Positions 46,301-56,705 of a DNA stretch of 64,000 nucleotides are shown piece after piece. The position numbers were made by a program, and so were the translations under genes. The DNA is from Branchiostoma floridae (Eukaryota; Chordata; Leptocardii; Amphioxiformes; Branchiostomatidae): NCBI RefSeq assembly GCF_000003815.2, contig NC_049997.1, positions 16,346,817 through 16,410,816 on the forward strand. The letters run 5' to 3'. The notes below the pieces were generated by a model. The model worked only from the letters and a program-made list of their open reading frames with translations. It ran no database searches and had not been told where the DNA came from. Each line of letters begins with the position of its first letter. Position 1 is the stretch's first letter.

Positions 46301-49300
46301 TACTCCAGACCCTTGCGATTTAGCCCCGCCTATTGTAAGCTACTTGCAATTCAGCAACTGGCTGCCCACCCAATAACAATAACAATCTGTTTAAACTATC
46401 GTAAAAACCGTGTCCGTGTAACACAAACTCCGATGTCTGAGGCTGTAAAGCCCCGTTTACAAATCAAGAATTCAGCATTTTCGGGCGGAGTATGACCGGC
46501 GTTTAGGCGATTACGCGGGCTTCGGACGATTTTTAGCAGCTCGGTCGACGTTTGCGGGGCACTTGCAGCTGCGCTTAATTTTAGCGAGGCCTCGGCGGCG
46601 ATTGTTGAGCTCGGAGAGCTCGTCAATGGGTTGCCTGTAGCTCGAGTGGAGCTTTTCCAGGCAATGGCCAAGACTTGGCCAATACTCGGGCGGCAACCCG
46701 ACGGTTTTAGACTCTTTTTTTCGGTCGGAGTTTGCCCGAACTCTTCGGCGTCGCGCCAGCCTCGCTCGGGTTCCCTACAATAACCGGACGATATTCCGTC
46801 CGGCATTGACAAGTTGGGTGCGCTTCGGGCGGGCGTCGTGCTACTGTCGGTGGGAGCTTGGAAGGGCTCCGGCAGAATTTTAACTGTCACCTAATCGATT
46901 TTACACCTGTGTTGAACATATGCTTTTGTTTTTGGCTTTCATCTTTAGTAGACAGTTTGGTCCGTAATATAAGATAATAAAGACTACTGTATAAAATTTT
47001 CTAAGAATGCTGCGTACCTTTAATAATGAAAGGCAATTGGACACCAAGACAGTACTTCCCATTTATTTTTTGCTATTGGTTTGGATGTGTGAGATCATAT
47101 ATTCTTCATGTATGAAGGCTTCCAGGCTGAAACTCGGACGGCCTTTGCCAGCCTTCGACCGAGGTTCGCCCGATTCCTACTTTGTCAAAATTATTGTATT
47201 ATGCTGAATCAGACTGGTCTGTTCACTTTTTGGCTCTTGTGGTAGTTTTTGGATTGGTGTATCATAACATTCCTGTTAATATTATTGTTTTCAGTGTGCC
47301 CGTCCACTCCGCTCATATCCTACATATTTTCCGCAACTCAGAAATTAAAGTTAATACAATGTTTGCTTTTTACAAGGTTAGTCAGCTCTGAATTCGTCCT
47401 TGTTCAAGATATAGTACAATCTCATTAAACAATTATAATCAGNNNNNNNNNNNNNNNNNNNNNNNNNNNNNNNNNNNNNNNNNNNNNNNNNNNNNNNNNN
47501 NNNNNNNNNNNNNNNNNNNNNNNNNNNNNNNNNNNNNNNNNNATCGCGTATCGCCCAACGCCGGTCATACTCCGGCCGAAAATGCCCATTTGGAGCTCGC
47601 TGACAAGTCGGCCGAGCTGAATTATTGATTTGTAAACGGGGCTTAATACCCGCCTCACATTATATACGATCTTCGGACGTACTTCGCGATCGCAGGAAGG
47701 TCGGTTGATTTTAAGATCTTAAGATGGTCTTGCGTATTTTTCGCCCAAAATCTGTTTCCCTCACATATAAGCGAGCCTCGTGCGATCGACGGTGAATAAA
47801 TCTATGATAATGAACCCCCCATGACCTCTTGCACGCGGACAAGGGAACACAAAACGTTCCTCAAAAAAGGCAAGAGATCAATAAATGTTGCGTATTTTGT
47901 TGTCGGAATCTTTTTAACCAATGAATGGAATACGGGGGCATAATAGAAATGACACAAGAAAGGAAATTGTGTCACAAAGCCAGCCTACATACTGCCACAG
48001 GGGCCACAATGTTAGAATTACCCTCACTTTCCCAAAAAAAAAATCAATTTTTGTAAACAATCGGAAGTCGGGTGAACGTCGCCCGACTTACGGGCGTTCG
48101 CCATCCGATTTGCGTTCGATGATTAATAACTATGTCTGTGCTCGCCTATCGGTCTTCAATCGTTAGATTGACGCAAGACTATTGACCGATACCCTTGCGA
48201 GGTACGCACGATTTGCACGCACGATCTGCGACTCGGTAACGAGCTCTGCGATCTCCGAGATCTCCTGCGACTTGTCGCTTATGTTAAGAACATGTTTCGC
48301 TGCACCGCGACCATCGTAAGATTCCTGAAAATTGCCGACGATCCCTAAAAATCGCGAGAACACCGGACGTCTTACTCACGAAAATGTCATTTAGAGCTCG
48401 TAAACTAGTCTTCCGATCGAATCGCGCCTAATGTGAGGCGGGTATAACGACACTTGAGGTGGACTGGATATGGGCCAGGAATCAATAATGGGTGTGACCA
48501 ATTCGTTTGATAGAAGAACAGGCAAGAAAATACAAATGATGATGGAGGAGGGGGGGATACGGGGGAAAATTGGTATTTTCTCAAAGTACATTAACTTAAG
48601 TTTGTTTCATAGATAATCTTAAAGATATCAAACTCACCGGCTTAGTTTCTTCGTCTCCATCACAGCGCAGCATGACAGCCAGTCCTTCCTTCCACGCGTC
48701 CTTGGTTTTCTTCTCGGCTGGTGGCTCCACCGATGACATGTCACCGGCCCTTGTGAAGCCAGCCTTGTTGTACAGACTGGCTCTCATGCTGATCAGCTGG
48801 TCAAGGGTGGTTTCTGGCTTTGAATAATTCATGACATTATTATGGGCCATCCCAACCCGTTTGGCGAGGTCATCGGGCAGGCCGCAGTAAATATGCATGT
48901 GTACACTTGCGACGTCCAGTTTTTCGGGAGTGTCACGCAGTATCTCCTGCAGCGCAATCCTGGTATGATTGCCCCCGATGACCTCGTACCTGTACCTGTC
49001 AACCCTTGTCCTGTCGTAATGTTCCGTAGTCATCTCAGGGATGTTCCCGATGAGGACAGTCGTCATCTGTCCAGATGACGCGATGAACCGTTGTTTGAGG
49101 TTCGATACGTGTTGGGGGTCCGCCGCTCTCACCAGCCGCTTCCATGCTGGCTCTACCAGTCTTTTTATTGGGATGTCGAATGCCCCTGTAAAGTGCAATA
49201 TTTGCAGCTTTAAAGCTCTGTTGCTTAACATGAACTGATCTACCAAACCTTCATACCGGTTTCACAGTTGTCAGGAACAATTCAACATATGGAATTTACA

Positions 49301-52300
49301 TATGGAATGTAATTCTAGCGTCCATTTCAGTAGACTTTTACATTTAATCAAGTGTTTTGGGGGAGTCATGTTAATTCGCGCCTGTCTTTGGTGTCAGTTT
49401 AAATATGGGGGTACTGTTCCATTTTAGTTTTTGATACCCGTATGTAGGCGGAGCTTATGAAGTGCTGTACATGTTCAAGGGCCCTTTATAATAGCCTTAG
49501 GCTGGTTGGGTAGCCCTTGCTGTATGTGTTACTATGCAGCCGAATAAATAAATCAAATCAAATCAAACCAAAGGGTTGTGGGAAAGCAGTCCAACCAACA
49601 AGGGAAGAAGAGTGAGAAATGCCGCAAATGGAGGCGCATTAACTTACCCATGTAGTGACGCTTTATAGCCGCCATAGCCTCCTCTTCTGCGGTAGTCTTC
49701 TGTGCCGTCAGGTCACCTCGCTTGTTTGTAGACTGCTGGGATGTGGAGGCCGTGACGTCACCTCGATCACTTCCCTTCTGCTGGGTAGTAGAGGGCGTGA
49801 CGCCATCTCGATCACTTCCCTTCTGCTGGGTTGTAGTGGGCGTGACGTCACCTCGATGTTTCCCCTTCTGCTGGGTTGTAGTGGGCGTGACGTCACCTCG
49901 ATCACTTCCCTTCTGCTGGGATGTAGAGGGCGTGACGTCACCTCGACCTCCTCCCTTCTGCTGGGATGTAGAGGCCGTGACGTCACCTCGACCTCCTCCC
50001 TTCTGCTGGGATGTGGAGGCCGTGACGTCACCTCGATGTTTCCCCTTCTGCTGGGTTGTAGAGGGCGTGAAGCCACCTCGATCACTTCCCTTCTGCTGGG
50101 ATGTAGAGGCCGTGACGTCACCTCGATGTTTCCCCTTCTGCTGGGTTGTAGTGGGCGTGACGTCACCTCGATGTTTCCCCATCTGCTGGGTTGTAGAGGC
50201 CGTGACGTCACTTCGATGTTTCCCCTTCTGCTGGGATGTAGAGGCCGTGACGTCGAATAGCTCCTTCCCATTCTTAGACGAAAACGCTGAAGAGGCACAG
50301 GAGTTTGGTACACGAGGTTGACACCAGCGTTTTACAAAGAAATCTATGGCATAATGATATTGTATACTTTACGATGATGTTCTTTTTGATTGTAATTTTG
50401 TACAGATTTGAGCAAGACCGACTTTCCGGACTAAGAAAACATTGTTAAAAAACTGAAAGAAAAATTAGTCTTATTTGTTACCTTAAAGGCATACTACGCA
50501 GTTTTTTGCGCTCAATTTGAAATATTCTAGAATAAGAAATATCAGATTTACTACTACTTTTTGTCACTTTTTGACACTTTTGTGTCATTATTTCACGTTT
50601 GCAACGTAAAGGATTAGCCTACAAACATTCCGATCTAGGCACCCTGTAACCTTGTGTCCCCCCAAGTTAGACCCTCCAGGTCTTGCTTGCCACCGGTAGG
50701 TCCCCCGGGGTGGGGTAATCAGTTAGCACATGCATGGCAGACTGCAGATAAAGAACACAATGGAGATCTTCTTTGGAAACACCTATATCTAATCATTCTA
50801 AAATAGCATATAATCATGAACTTATTAGTCTATTTTGTAGGATATCAACAAGCTAAGGTCATATTCCCTTCAAAACTGCAAGAAACCTTGTACAGAAAGC
50901 TAGTCTACTGTACTCAGAGGAACTGTCAACTGGCCCCCCACTGGGAAGCCAGGCTGATAAGCAAGAAACAACAACACACAGAGGCAGTAACCAGCCTGTG
51001 CCCATCTGTTTCTTGGAAGATCACAATTTTTATACATCATGCTTATGTGGTGCATTGATGTCGCAGCATCTCTCAATGAATATTGGTATGCAATGCTATA
51101 GGGTTGATTGAGCTAACAATGTAAAGAAAAAGTAGGAAAAGCTACTTTTTGTTTTGTTCAAAAATCCCGTAGTATGCCTTTAAACAAACCAACAAATGAC
51201 TGGAAGCTTGTCCCTTGCTTGTTAGTATTGCATTGTCTGGAAACCTCTAAACCGCTTTGGATCTACAAGAGTAACACAGTTACATAGTCGTGTGGCTGTC
51301 GTTGTCTAGAGACTGTTGTCTTTAGTCACGCGGTCAGGAAGTATCCCAGTACACCCGCGCGGTAGGATTCCATTGCGGTGTGTGCGTGACCGGCAGTGAC
51401 CTCTTGCGCGCAAATCTAAACTCAGCAGTAACTGGCGGGAAACGCTTCTCCACCCACTAAAAAGTCGGTCGCACGTTCGTGTCCGAGGTGGTCGCACGAT
51501 AATTTCTAAGTATATAGCTAGAAAATCCGAGAAATGGTGTTATGCAATTTATAGTTTCTACCTATTCTTCAAGAATTTGGGCCATACAACGACACCATCC
51601 GACACAAGGGGTCGTGGGCACACTGTGCTCTGCTACCTCAACCGTGTAATGTGAGGAATTAACACCAACCCGGTAAGTAAGCTGAAATTCACTTTTAATG
51701 GGCTTGATCGTTTCCTGTGGCTGACAACTAAAAGTGTAAACTACAATTTGGTATATAGAGTTCTGTGCGTTCTGTGTTTCACCTTCCATCTCTCAAGATC
51801 TACGGTGCGTGTCTGTGTTCGCGTGTGTATTTGTGTGCCCTCGTGTGTATTTGTTTGCCTATGTGGCGGGTATGAGTGAGTGCTATATATAAATCAAGGA
51901 GGTTAAAAAAACAGCCTTGATATAAATATACTATCAAAAGTCGAAGTTCCTTCCCGCGCCTGATGGCGCATAGGGCGGCGCCATCTCCATTTCAGTAGCC
52001 CTGGGCCACACAGCTTTGTGCAATCACAGCAGGGGGCCAGTCCACTGGTATTGGTGTGTGTTCAACTGCCATATATACATACTCTTTCCCGGATGCTGAG
52101 TGCTAAGCAGAGAAAGCAGCATGTACAATTTTTAGAGTCTTTGCTATGACTCGGCCGGGGATCGAACTTACGACCTACCAAATGCATATGTAACGAGCTA
52201 ACGAACAGATGTTGGCAAGGCCATGTGGGAATGTTGTGATGACGTCATCAAAACAGTACGGTGTCTGGTTTCACCGTCAGACTATGGCAAAGAAGACTAC

Positions 52301-53770
52301 TCTCCAAGCAGAGGTAAGGCTCCGGCTGTTTTTTTAACGTTTTTTTAGTCGTTTTTATCGGGCTTTCTATTTTGTCATTTTTTTTTGCTGTGCCGGACAC
52401 AGCAAAAAAATGACCAAAAAAGCCCGATAAAANNNNNNNNNNNNNNNNNNNNNNNNNNNNNNNNNNNNNNNNNNNNNNNNNNNNNNNNNNNNNNNNNNNN
52501 NNNNNNNNNNNNNNNNNNNNNNNNNNNNNNNNNNNNNNNNNNNNNNNNNNNNNNNNNNNNNNNNNNNNNNNNNNNNNNNNNNNNNNNNNNNNNNNNNNNN
52601 NNNNNNNNNNNNNNNNNNNNNNNNNNNNNNNNNNNNNNNNNNNNNNNNNNNNNNNNNNNNNNNNNNNNNNNNNNNNNNNNNNNNNNNNNNNNNNNNNNNN
52701 NNNNNNNNNNNNNNNNNNNNNNNNNNNNNNNNNNNNNNNNNNNNNNNNNNNNNNNNNNNNNNNNNNNNNNNNNNNNNNNNNNNNNNNNNNNNNNNNNNNN
52801 TAGTAGTTTCTTGGCTTCCTTACTAGGCGTGTCTTCCATATATGCCCAGAATGGGTTCTTGCTTGCCAGGTCATCCCACTTCTTGACAAACTCGGCAGCC
52901 GTCTTTAGTCCATGGAACTTCTTGCAGAAGTAGTTCTGATCCACGTAGAATTTCGCCACTACGGCGCAGAAGTCTACCCCAGGGTCACCTCCTGCCTCGA
53001 TCTATAACAAAAGATAAGGCAGTGACTCATCAATATCTAGTAAATATGGAAGTTAACCAATCCTAGATCATACATATCCTCTTACATTAATTCTATCCCT
53101 TGCCAAGTTTACTATCGACTAACCTGGATGCCATACTGTTTCCATGGCCTACAGAAGCCAATTCCTCGGCTCTAGGGTCAACATACCCCCGAGGAAATTC
53201 TACAGCAGGCCCCGCTGAGATGAGCCCGGGGTCTGGCACGCAGACTATTGTAAAGTATGCTCAGATCCACCCGTGCATGGGTCCGGTAGAGCTCTTCAAT
53301 TATACCCCCTTTCCACTAGGACGGCGCTCTCGCCGCGCTCTCTCGGCGACCTACAATTTGACACATCATTCAACGAATTGTATCGAAAATAAACGAATCT
53401 TGTTACACTTTGTGTGTTTTGTTGTCTTCTCAATCACACTTTTACGTTTTGTATGATATACCCAGTGTGAAAGCGAAGGTTTCACATATGTTATTTAGGT
53501 CGCAGTGAGAGCGCAGCACGATCGCCGTCCTAGTGGAAAGGGGGCCTTATTACCCGACAGACGGCAATTATTTAATCTCGTACTACGAATGAATAACAGT
53601 GTAATTTTGAAAATAATGAATCAACTTACATACACAATCCCCGGCTTTTTCGTCTTCGATACGTTGATGACATCTCCGCCAACATCGTCAGCTCCTGAGG
53701 CATACGCGTAAATGTCGCCTTTTCTTACTTCAAACCACCAGCGGTCTGTACAAAGCGTATTCGATCCCAT
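43309..53770 (-). CDS. ParB/sulfiredoxin-like domain protein, multi-exon nuclear gene
   Basis: Coding exons in transcript order (high to low): 53770-53630, 53001-52801 (runs into a gap), 50286-49648, 49185-48638, 46085-45837, 45374-45129, 44571-44537, 44193-44157, 43887-43849, 43605-43309 (stop). All have AG/GT borders and all phases agree on both sides of the gap. The start ATG has a strong Kozak context (ccaacatgg). Exon 1 has DRWWFEVRKGDIYAYASG. Exon 3 has twelve 15-residue repeats (GDVTASTSQQKGKHR type). Exon 4 has the ParB-like core YRYEVIGGNHTRIALQEIL, followed by VHMHIYCGLPDDLAKRVGM. GGNH there corresponds to the GxRR/GGCHR signature of the ParB/Srx superfamily. Exon 5 is basic then acidic, exon 6 is Lys-rich then acidic, and the three microexons give KRKSSEQEPP. 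The last exon (YKADDFVVVP; IEAWFGRVVSV; LRLVWYVPDNQTGIYE) resembles an SH3/BAH-type fold. A nuclear role is inferred; activity is unknown. At least one exon, or an exon end, is lost in the 52433-52800 gap. Confidence 0.82.
46205..46325 (+). mobile_element. SINE-like fragment in an intron of the ParB-like gene
   Basis: The text gaggtgtgagtggtgcaaaa to ccagacccttgcga matches 34713-34823 in the same orientation. Confidence 0.6.
46447..47645. mobile_element. long inverted-repeat element with AAGCCCCGTTTACAAATC ends, intronic
   Basis: The left end (aaagccccgtttacaaatca) mirrors the right end ending ttgtaaacggggctta. The inversion continues inward (gcggagtatgaccggcgttt against aacgccggtcatactccg), so arms exceed 100 bp. 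The element is GC-rich at its ends and A/T-rich inside, and a 100-N gap (47443-47542) interrupts it. The 164-codon ORF at 46396-46890 belongs to the arm and is not a gene. Confidence 0.85.
47443..47542. other. assembly gap, 100 N
   Basis: A run of exactly 100 N inside the long inverted-repeat element. A round size suggests an unsized gap. Confidence 0.99.
47646..48446. mobile_element. inverted-repeat element with ATACCCGCCTCACATTA ends, directly abutting the previous one
   Basis: The left end atacccgcctcacatta (47646-47662) mirrors the right end taatgtgaggcgggtat (48429-48445). Subterminal acgatcttcgg/ccgatcgaatcg adds to the inverted structure. It is about 800 bp with no coding frame of note, and lies in the same intron. 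Confidence 0.85.
49718..50257 (-). repeat. coding minisatellite, 45-bp unit, 12 copies, in exon 3 of the ParB-like gene
   Basis: Twelve units encode GDVT(A/P)(S/T)T(S/T)QQKG followed by KHR, SDR or GGR, and a thirteenth is degenerate. Most units contain tgacgtca, the CRE palindrome, because Asp-Val-Thr is written GAC GTC AC. All changes keep the frame. Open frames on the other strand are consequences of the 45-bp period. Confidence 0.93.
50482..51184. mobile_element. 700-bp inverted-repeat element with TTAAAGGCATACTACG ends
   Basis: The left end ttaaaggcatactacgcagt mirrors the right end ending cgtagtatgcctttaa. It lies in the intron upstream of the repeat exon and has no coding capacity. 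Confidence 0.85.
51185..51954. other. intronic DNA, no exon supported
   Basis: Minus-strand ORFs at 51306-51497 and 51562-51789 lack convincing splice borders in a phase that fits the gene. The block is GC-richer than its flanks and may be a decayed repeat or a missed alternative exon. Confidence 0.35.
51955..52225 (-). mobile_element. tRNA-derived SINE-like element, minus orientation
   Basis: Read on the minus strand it starts with catggccttgccaacatctg, then a B-box-like aagttcgatccccg (about 52155-52168), then gctgctttctctgctta and the tail with agggctactgaaatggaga. This is the same order as 3158-3520. Confidence 0.72.
52298..52432. mobile_element. foldback element truncated by an assembly gap
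   Basis: The element starts with tactctccaagcagaggt. The stretch ttttatcgggctttct...tttgctgtg is followed at once by its complement cacagcaaaaaaatgacc...gcccgataaaa, and the N run begins where the arm would continue. Its outer end motif also occurs at 57309 and 59446. Confidence 0.75.
52433..52800. other. assembly gap, 368 N
   Basis: The gap removes the 3' part of exon 2 of the ParB-like gene (last readable residues KEAKKLL) and the far arm of the foldback element. Confidence 0.99.
53305..53544. mobile_element. MITE with 22-bp perfect ends, in intron 1 of the ParB-like gene
   Basis: The end ccccctttccactaggacgg (53305 onward) is exactly mirrored by the right end 53523-53544. The core (aaacgaatcttgttacactt) relates it to 30061 and 54035. 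Confidence 0.88.
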
Positions 53771-54034
53771 GTTGGCTGGTAGGCACGTCAGTAAAGTATG
53801 TATATATTGGAAGGAAACTTTAAGCTAAATTGCAACGAGAAGACTACCCGTGCTTCTGCTTCCTGACGTGGCTTCACACGAAGTGAGTCCAATCCATATG
53901 TGTGCCTGGTATCTTGTCGAGAGGAGACACGGCTATTAAGACGAGAGATGATATCTCTTCCAGATGAGAGGAGACACGGCAAGGCGAGTTTCGTGATGGG
54001 ACAGATTATACTTTGAGATCAGGCTGGAGTTTGG

Positions 54035-54286
54035 TTAAGGCCCCCTCTCACTTGACGTGCGGCACGCTTGCGGCTTTGCTGCGTTCGGAAGATGCTCGAC
54101 GAATTTCCGAGATAAAGAACGAATTTTCTTACTTGTTGTATATTTTGTCTTCTTTTATGTTATACTTATACGTATTGCGCAATATCTGAATCATAAAAAA
54201 TCGAAGAAAACAACAAAACAGTGACGCAGTGAACGAACGCAGCAATGCCGCAAGCGTGCCGCACGTCAAGTGAGAGGGGGCCTTAA
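54035..54286. mobile_element. MITE with about 53-bp arms, possible TTAA target
   Basis: The left arm ttaaggccccctctcacttg (54035 onward) and the right arm ending agagggggccttaa are complementary over about 53 bp with one or two mismatches. It lies in the 1.28-kb space between the two divergent genes. Confidence 0.9.
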
Positions 54287-54361
54287 CCGGGCTAAGGCTA
54301 GTGGTGCATAGCATAGCAGGTCACAGCAGAAGCTGAGGGATTTGGGGAAAACTTTCAGCTT

Positions 54362-54426
54362 GCTTAGCCGAGGACGTTATATCAGAGAAAAATTATATGT
54401 GATATTATATAACGTCCTTGGCTTAT
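54362..54426. repeat. short hairpin
   Basis: The stretch ttagccgaggacgttatat pairs with atataacgtccttggctta across a 24-bp A/T-rich loop. It lies between the divergent genes. Confidence 0.7.
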
Positions 54427-54433
54427 CCTCTTA

Positions 54434-54500
54434 TTAGTAGCCTGGAAACCATCCGATTTCTACCGGGGCTCCCTACACTCGGCGTCGCTACCCTAATCGA
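54434..54500. mobile_element. solo arm of the 59634 foldback element
   Basis: The text agcctggaaaccatccgatt and tctaccggggctccctacac matches one arm of 59634-59744. The other arm is absent. Confidence 0.6.
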
Positions 54501-55054
54501 ATGGTACCCGCGCTATCTAGTTAGCAAACAGCGCTTTGAAAATTAAGTCAGACATTAGATTGCGCTTCGGAACTTGTCACTTTTGGTTAGAGGTCAGGTC
54601 GCTTTCTCTGAAATTAAACTTAAATCTTATCAATAGGGTGAGCGATAAATAAGCTGCACAAATAGAAATGAAGGAGGACAATCGATGTTGCAGTCAATCA
54701 TTTGATACGACAACTTAGAAGGTTTGCTGTGCTCGCTCTAGATGCGCGCCAGATGCTGGCATAGATGGTCCTAGTTGCTTCGTACTTGAGAAAATGCACT
54801 TTTCTTCATTTCGTCATCAACATTTGCAACTAGAATATATTAATAAACTAGAATATATGTTGGAAATCGACACTTCAATGTGTCATGCAAATGACGCGTG
54901 AAATTCTTAGGCGCCACACATTCTAGCCCGTGCCATGTGTCCCATATGGGACGGGGCATACGAGCATTTCAAGTGCCCTTCCCTTCCCTTGAGTCCCACC
55001 TCTTTGACAGGCCCAGATTGATGTCACTTTGTTATTTTCAGTCGGAAACTCGCG

Positions 55055-56705
55055 ATGGCGTACACTCTGTCTCTTTTGTGGTTCTGTCTATGTTTGTGTA
55101 GTGCCGCTGCTTTATCCAGCCAGGTGAAGGAACATACTCTGACCACAGGAAGTAAGGCGAGTCAATGCAACAGCGTTCATCCCTCTAGGGTCACCATTCG
55201 TTTCGTTCAGTTCAGGCGGCGGGGGTTATGAGGACCAACCGCCACCAGACGACCCCGGGTTACCTCGTGGATTTTTCGTGTACGGAGAGGACATCACCGC
55301 TGCATTCTACACACTTCTCGACATCACAAGGACTATCATTCACCTAACAGACAGGTTTTGGGAGATGCTGCTTTGTACCTGGCGTTTCGTTTCTCGTTGT
55401 ATGGAAGTAGTTTTTTTCCTGACTCTACCGAGTTCCTCCCAGTACTGTACTCGGTTACGTGACGGGACGATCTTCTATGTAATTCCTCCCACTGGACCAG
55501 TTTTCCCTATCCGGCTAACAGAACTATCTGTCGAGCGCATCTATGAACAAATAGCCTATAGCACAGGGATTCCGACGACAGCGTTCAAGCTCTTCAAGAA
55601 CAGCAAAGAGGTAAGTTGTTCTCTTATGTAACGAGTACAAAAAAGAGAGTTGGATTTTGTTTCAAAACAAGTTTCAGCTTGGGACTCATTTAAATGGAAC
55701 GGCTGAGAATCTGTTCTTCTCGAGGACCACTCGGAGATACAGTTACTCGGAGAGGTGTCATGCAGGGACGGAGTTTCCGACCTAGCTCTCTCTCCCTACA
55801 TGACGCCTCCCGAACTGCTTATCCACGGTCCTCGGCAAGACCTGCCCTGACTCCCGAACACTCTCTGCCGACCCTAGCCAAGGACTGGTGGACCTTAAAA
55901 ATTACGTTGTGTGTTTAAAAAAAGCCTATTACTTATAACGTGGAGACGGCTTTAGTCAAGTAACTATACTGGTTCCCAGGTTCCAGGGCCTACACGGGTC
56001 AGTTCAGCTCTAGGGCCCCTGGAAGAAAAAATTATGTGCACATGTGTGTGTATCTGTGCATTTTGATGCTTGAGTCGTGGAACTGGCAAGTGTAGGCCCG
56101 GGCCTGTTTTCTGGCAGCTTCTCTTTCCAGTAGACATTTCAAATTACTGCCGTGCCTTCCTGAGCTATATAGTCCTCTAAGCCCTGATTTGGTTCAGTCT
56201 TTTGTAGAAATCCCGCAGATTGAATAATGAGGCTACTGTTGGTGGGGGGGGGGGCACCTTTTTTTCGCACGTTCGCGTCAGTATTCCAGTGCCCATAGAT
56301 GACTGAATCAAATCAACGTGACCTATAGGACACAAGCAGGTCCAGGCTTGAGGAAGCGCTCTGCATTTTGGGTTCAATCCCTATGTTCCGAAGGCGCTAT
56401 ACGTATGTTTTGGAGATCTCAATTACACTCGAGACAGAATATGTGTCTTGAAACAGCTGTATAATAAAAACAGTGCAATTTTGTTACAAAGTGTTTTTGC
56501 CCGCATACTTCCGTAAGCAACTTTGTTTACCGTTCAACTTTACCCTTTAGAATGTTGAACTGGTAGTAAGATTTTCGTACTTTGATTACAGGTTCGGCAT
56601 TTCTGCCAGATTGCAAACGGTGGGTCAGTTGAGATTACTATCCCGCTGCTGGGAGGAACACGGAAAAGAAAAAGGACCGATGACGTGACACCGTCGACCC
56701 GGCAT
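55055..56705 (+). CDS. ubiquitin-like domain protein with LLGG and basic tail; may continue into the 60884 exons
   Basis: Exons are 55055-55151 (donor aa/gtaagg, phase 1), 55216-55610 (donor GTAAGT, phase 0) and 56592-56705 (acceptor tttgattacag, donor GTAAGT, phase 0). Together they give 202 residues. Residues 4-20 are hydrophobic (LSLLWFCLCLCSAAAL), like a signal peptide or anchor. An acidic Pro linker (YEDQPPPDDPGLP) and a hydrophobic stretch (about 57-103) follow. Residues 116-186 look like a ubiquitin fold: PIRLTELSVERIYEQIAYST matches the ubiquitin helix region, and SVEITIPLLGG matches the last strand and the di-Gly end. The tail TRKRKRTDD follows the GG, as in ubiquitin-like precursors that are cut after the glycines. 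No stop is seen before the last donor, so more exons follow. Intron 1 is only 64 bp, so exon 1 is less sure than exons 2 and 3. A leader combined with a ubiquitin fold and a nuclear-type KRKR is odd. Confidence 0.68.

Noticed and set aside
46396-46890. 164-codon minus-strand ORF
   Set aside because: It lies within the arm of a long inverted-repeat element and does not connect in phase with the flanking exons.
49655-50321. Repeat-containing ORFs on the plus strand and in the second minus frame
   Set aside because: Shadows of exon 49648-50286, whose frame is fixed by matching phases on both sides.
51562-51789. 75-codon minus-strand ORF as a missing exon of the ParB-like gene
   Set aside because: It ends in a stop and offers no donor in a phase that fits exon 50286-49648.
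52248-52959. Long ORFs made mostly of unknown residues
   Set aside because: They read through an N gap. Only the part 52801-53001 on the minus strand is a supported exon.
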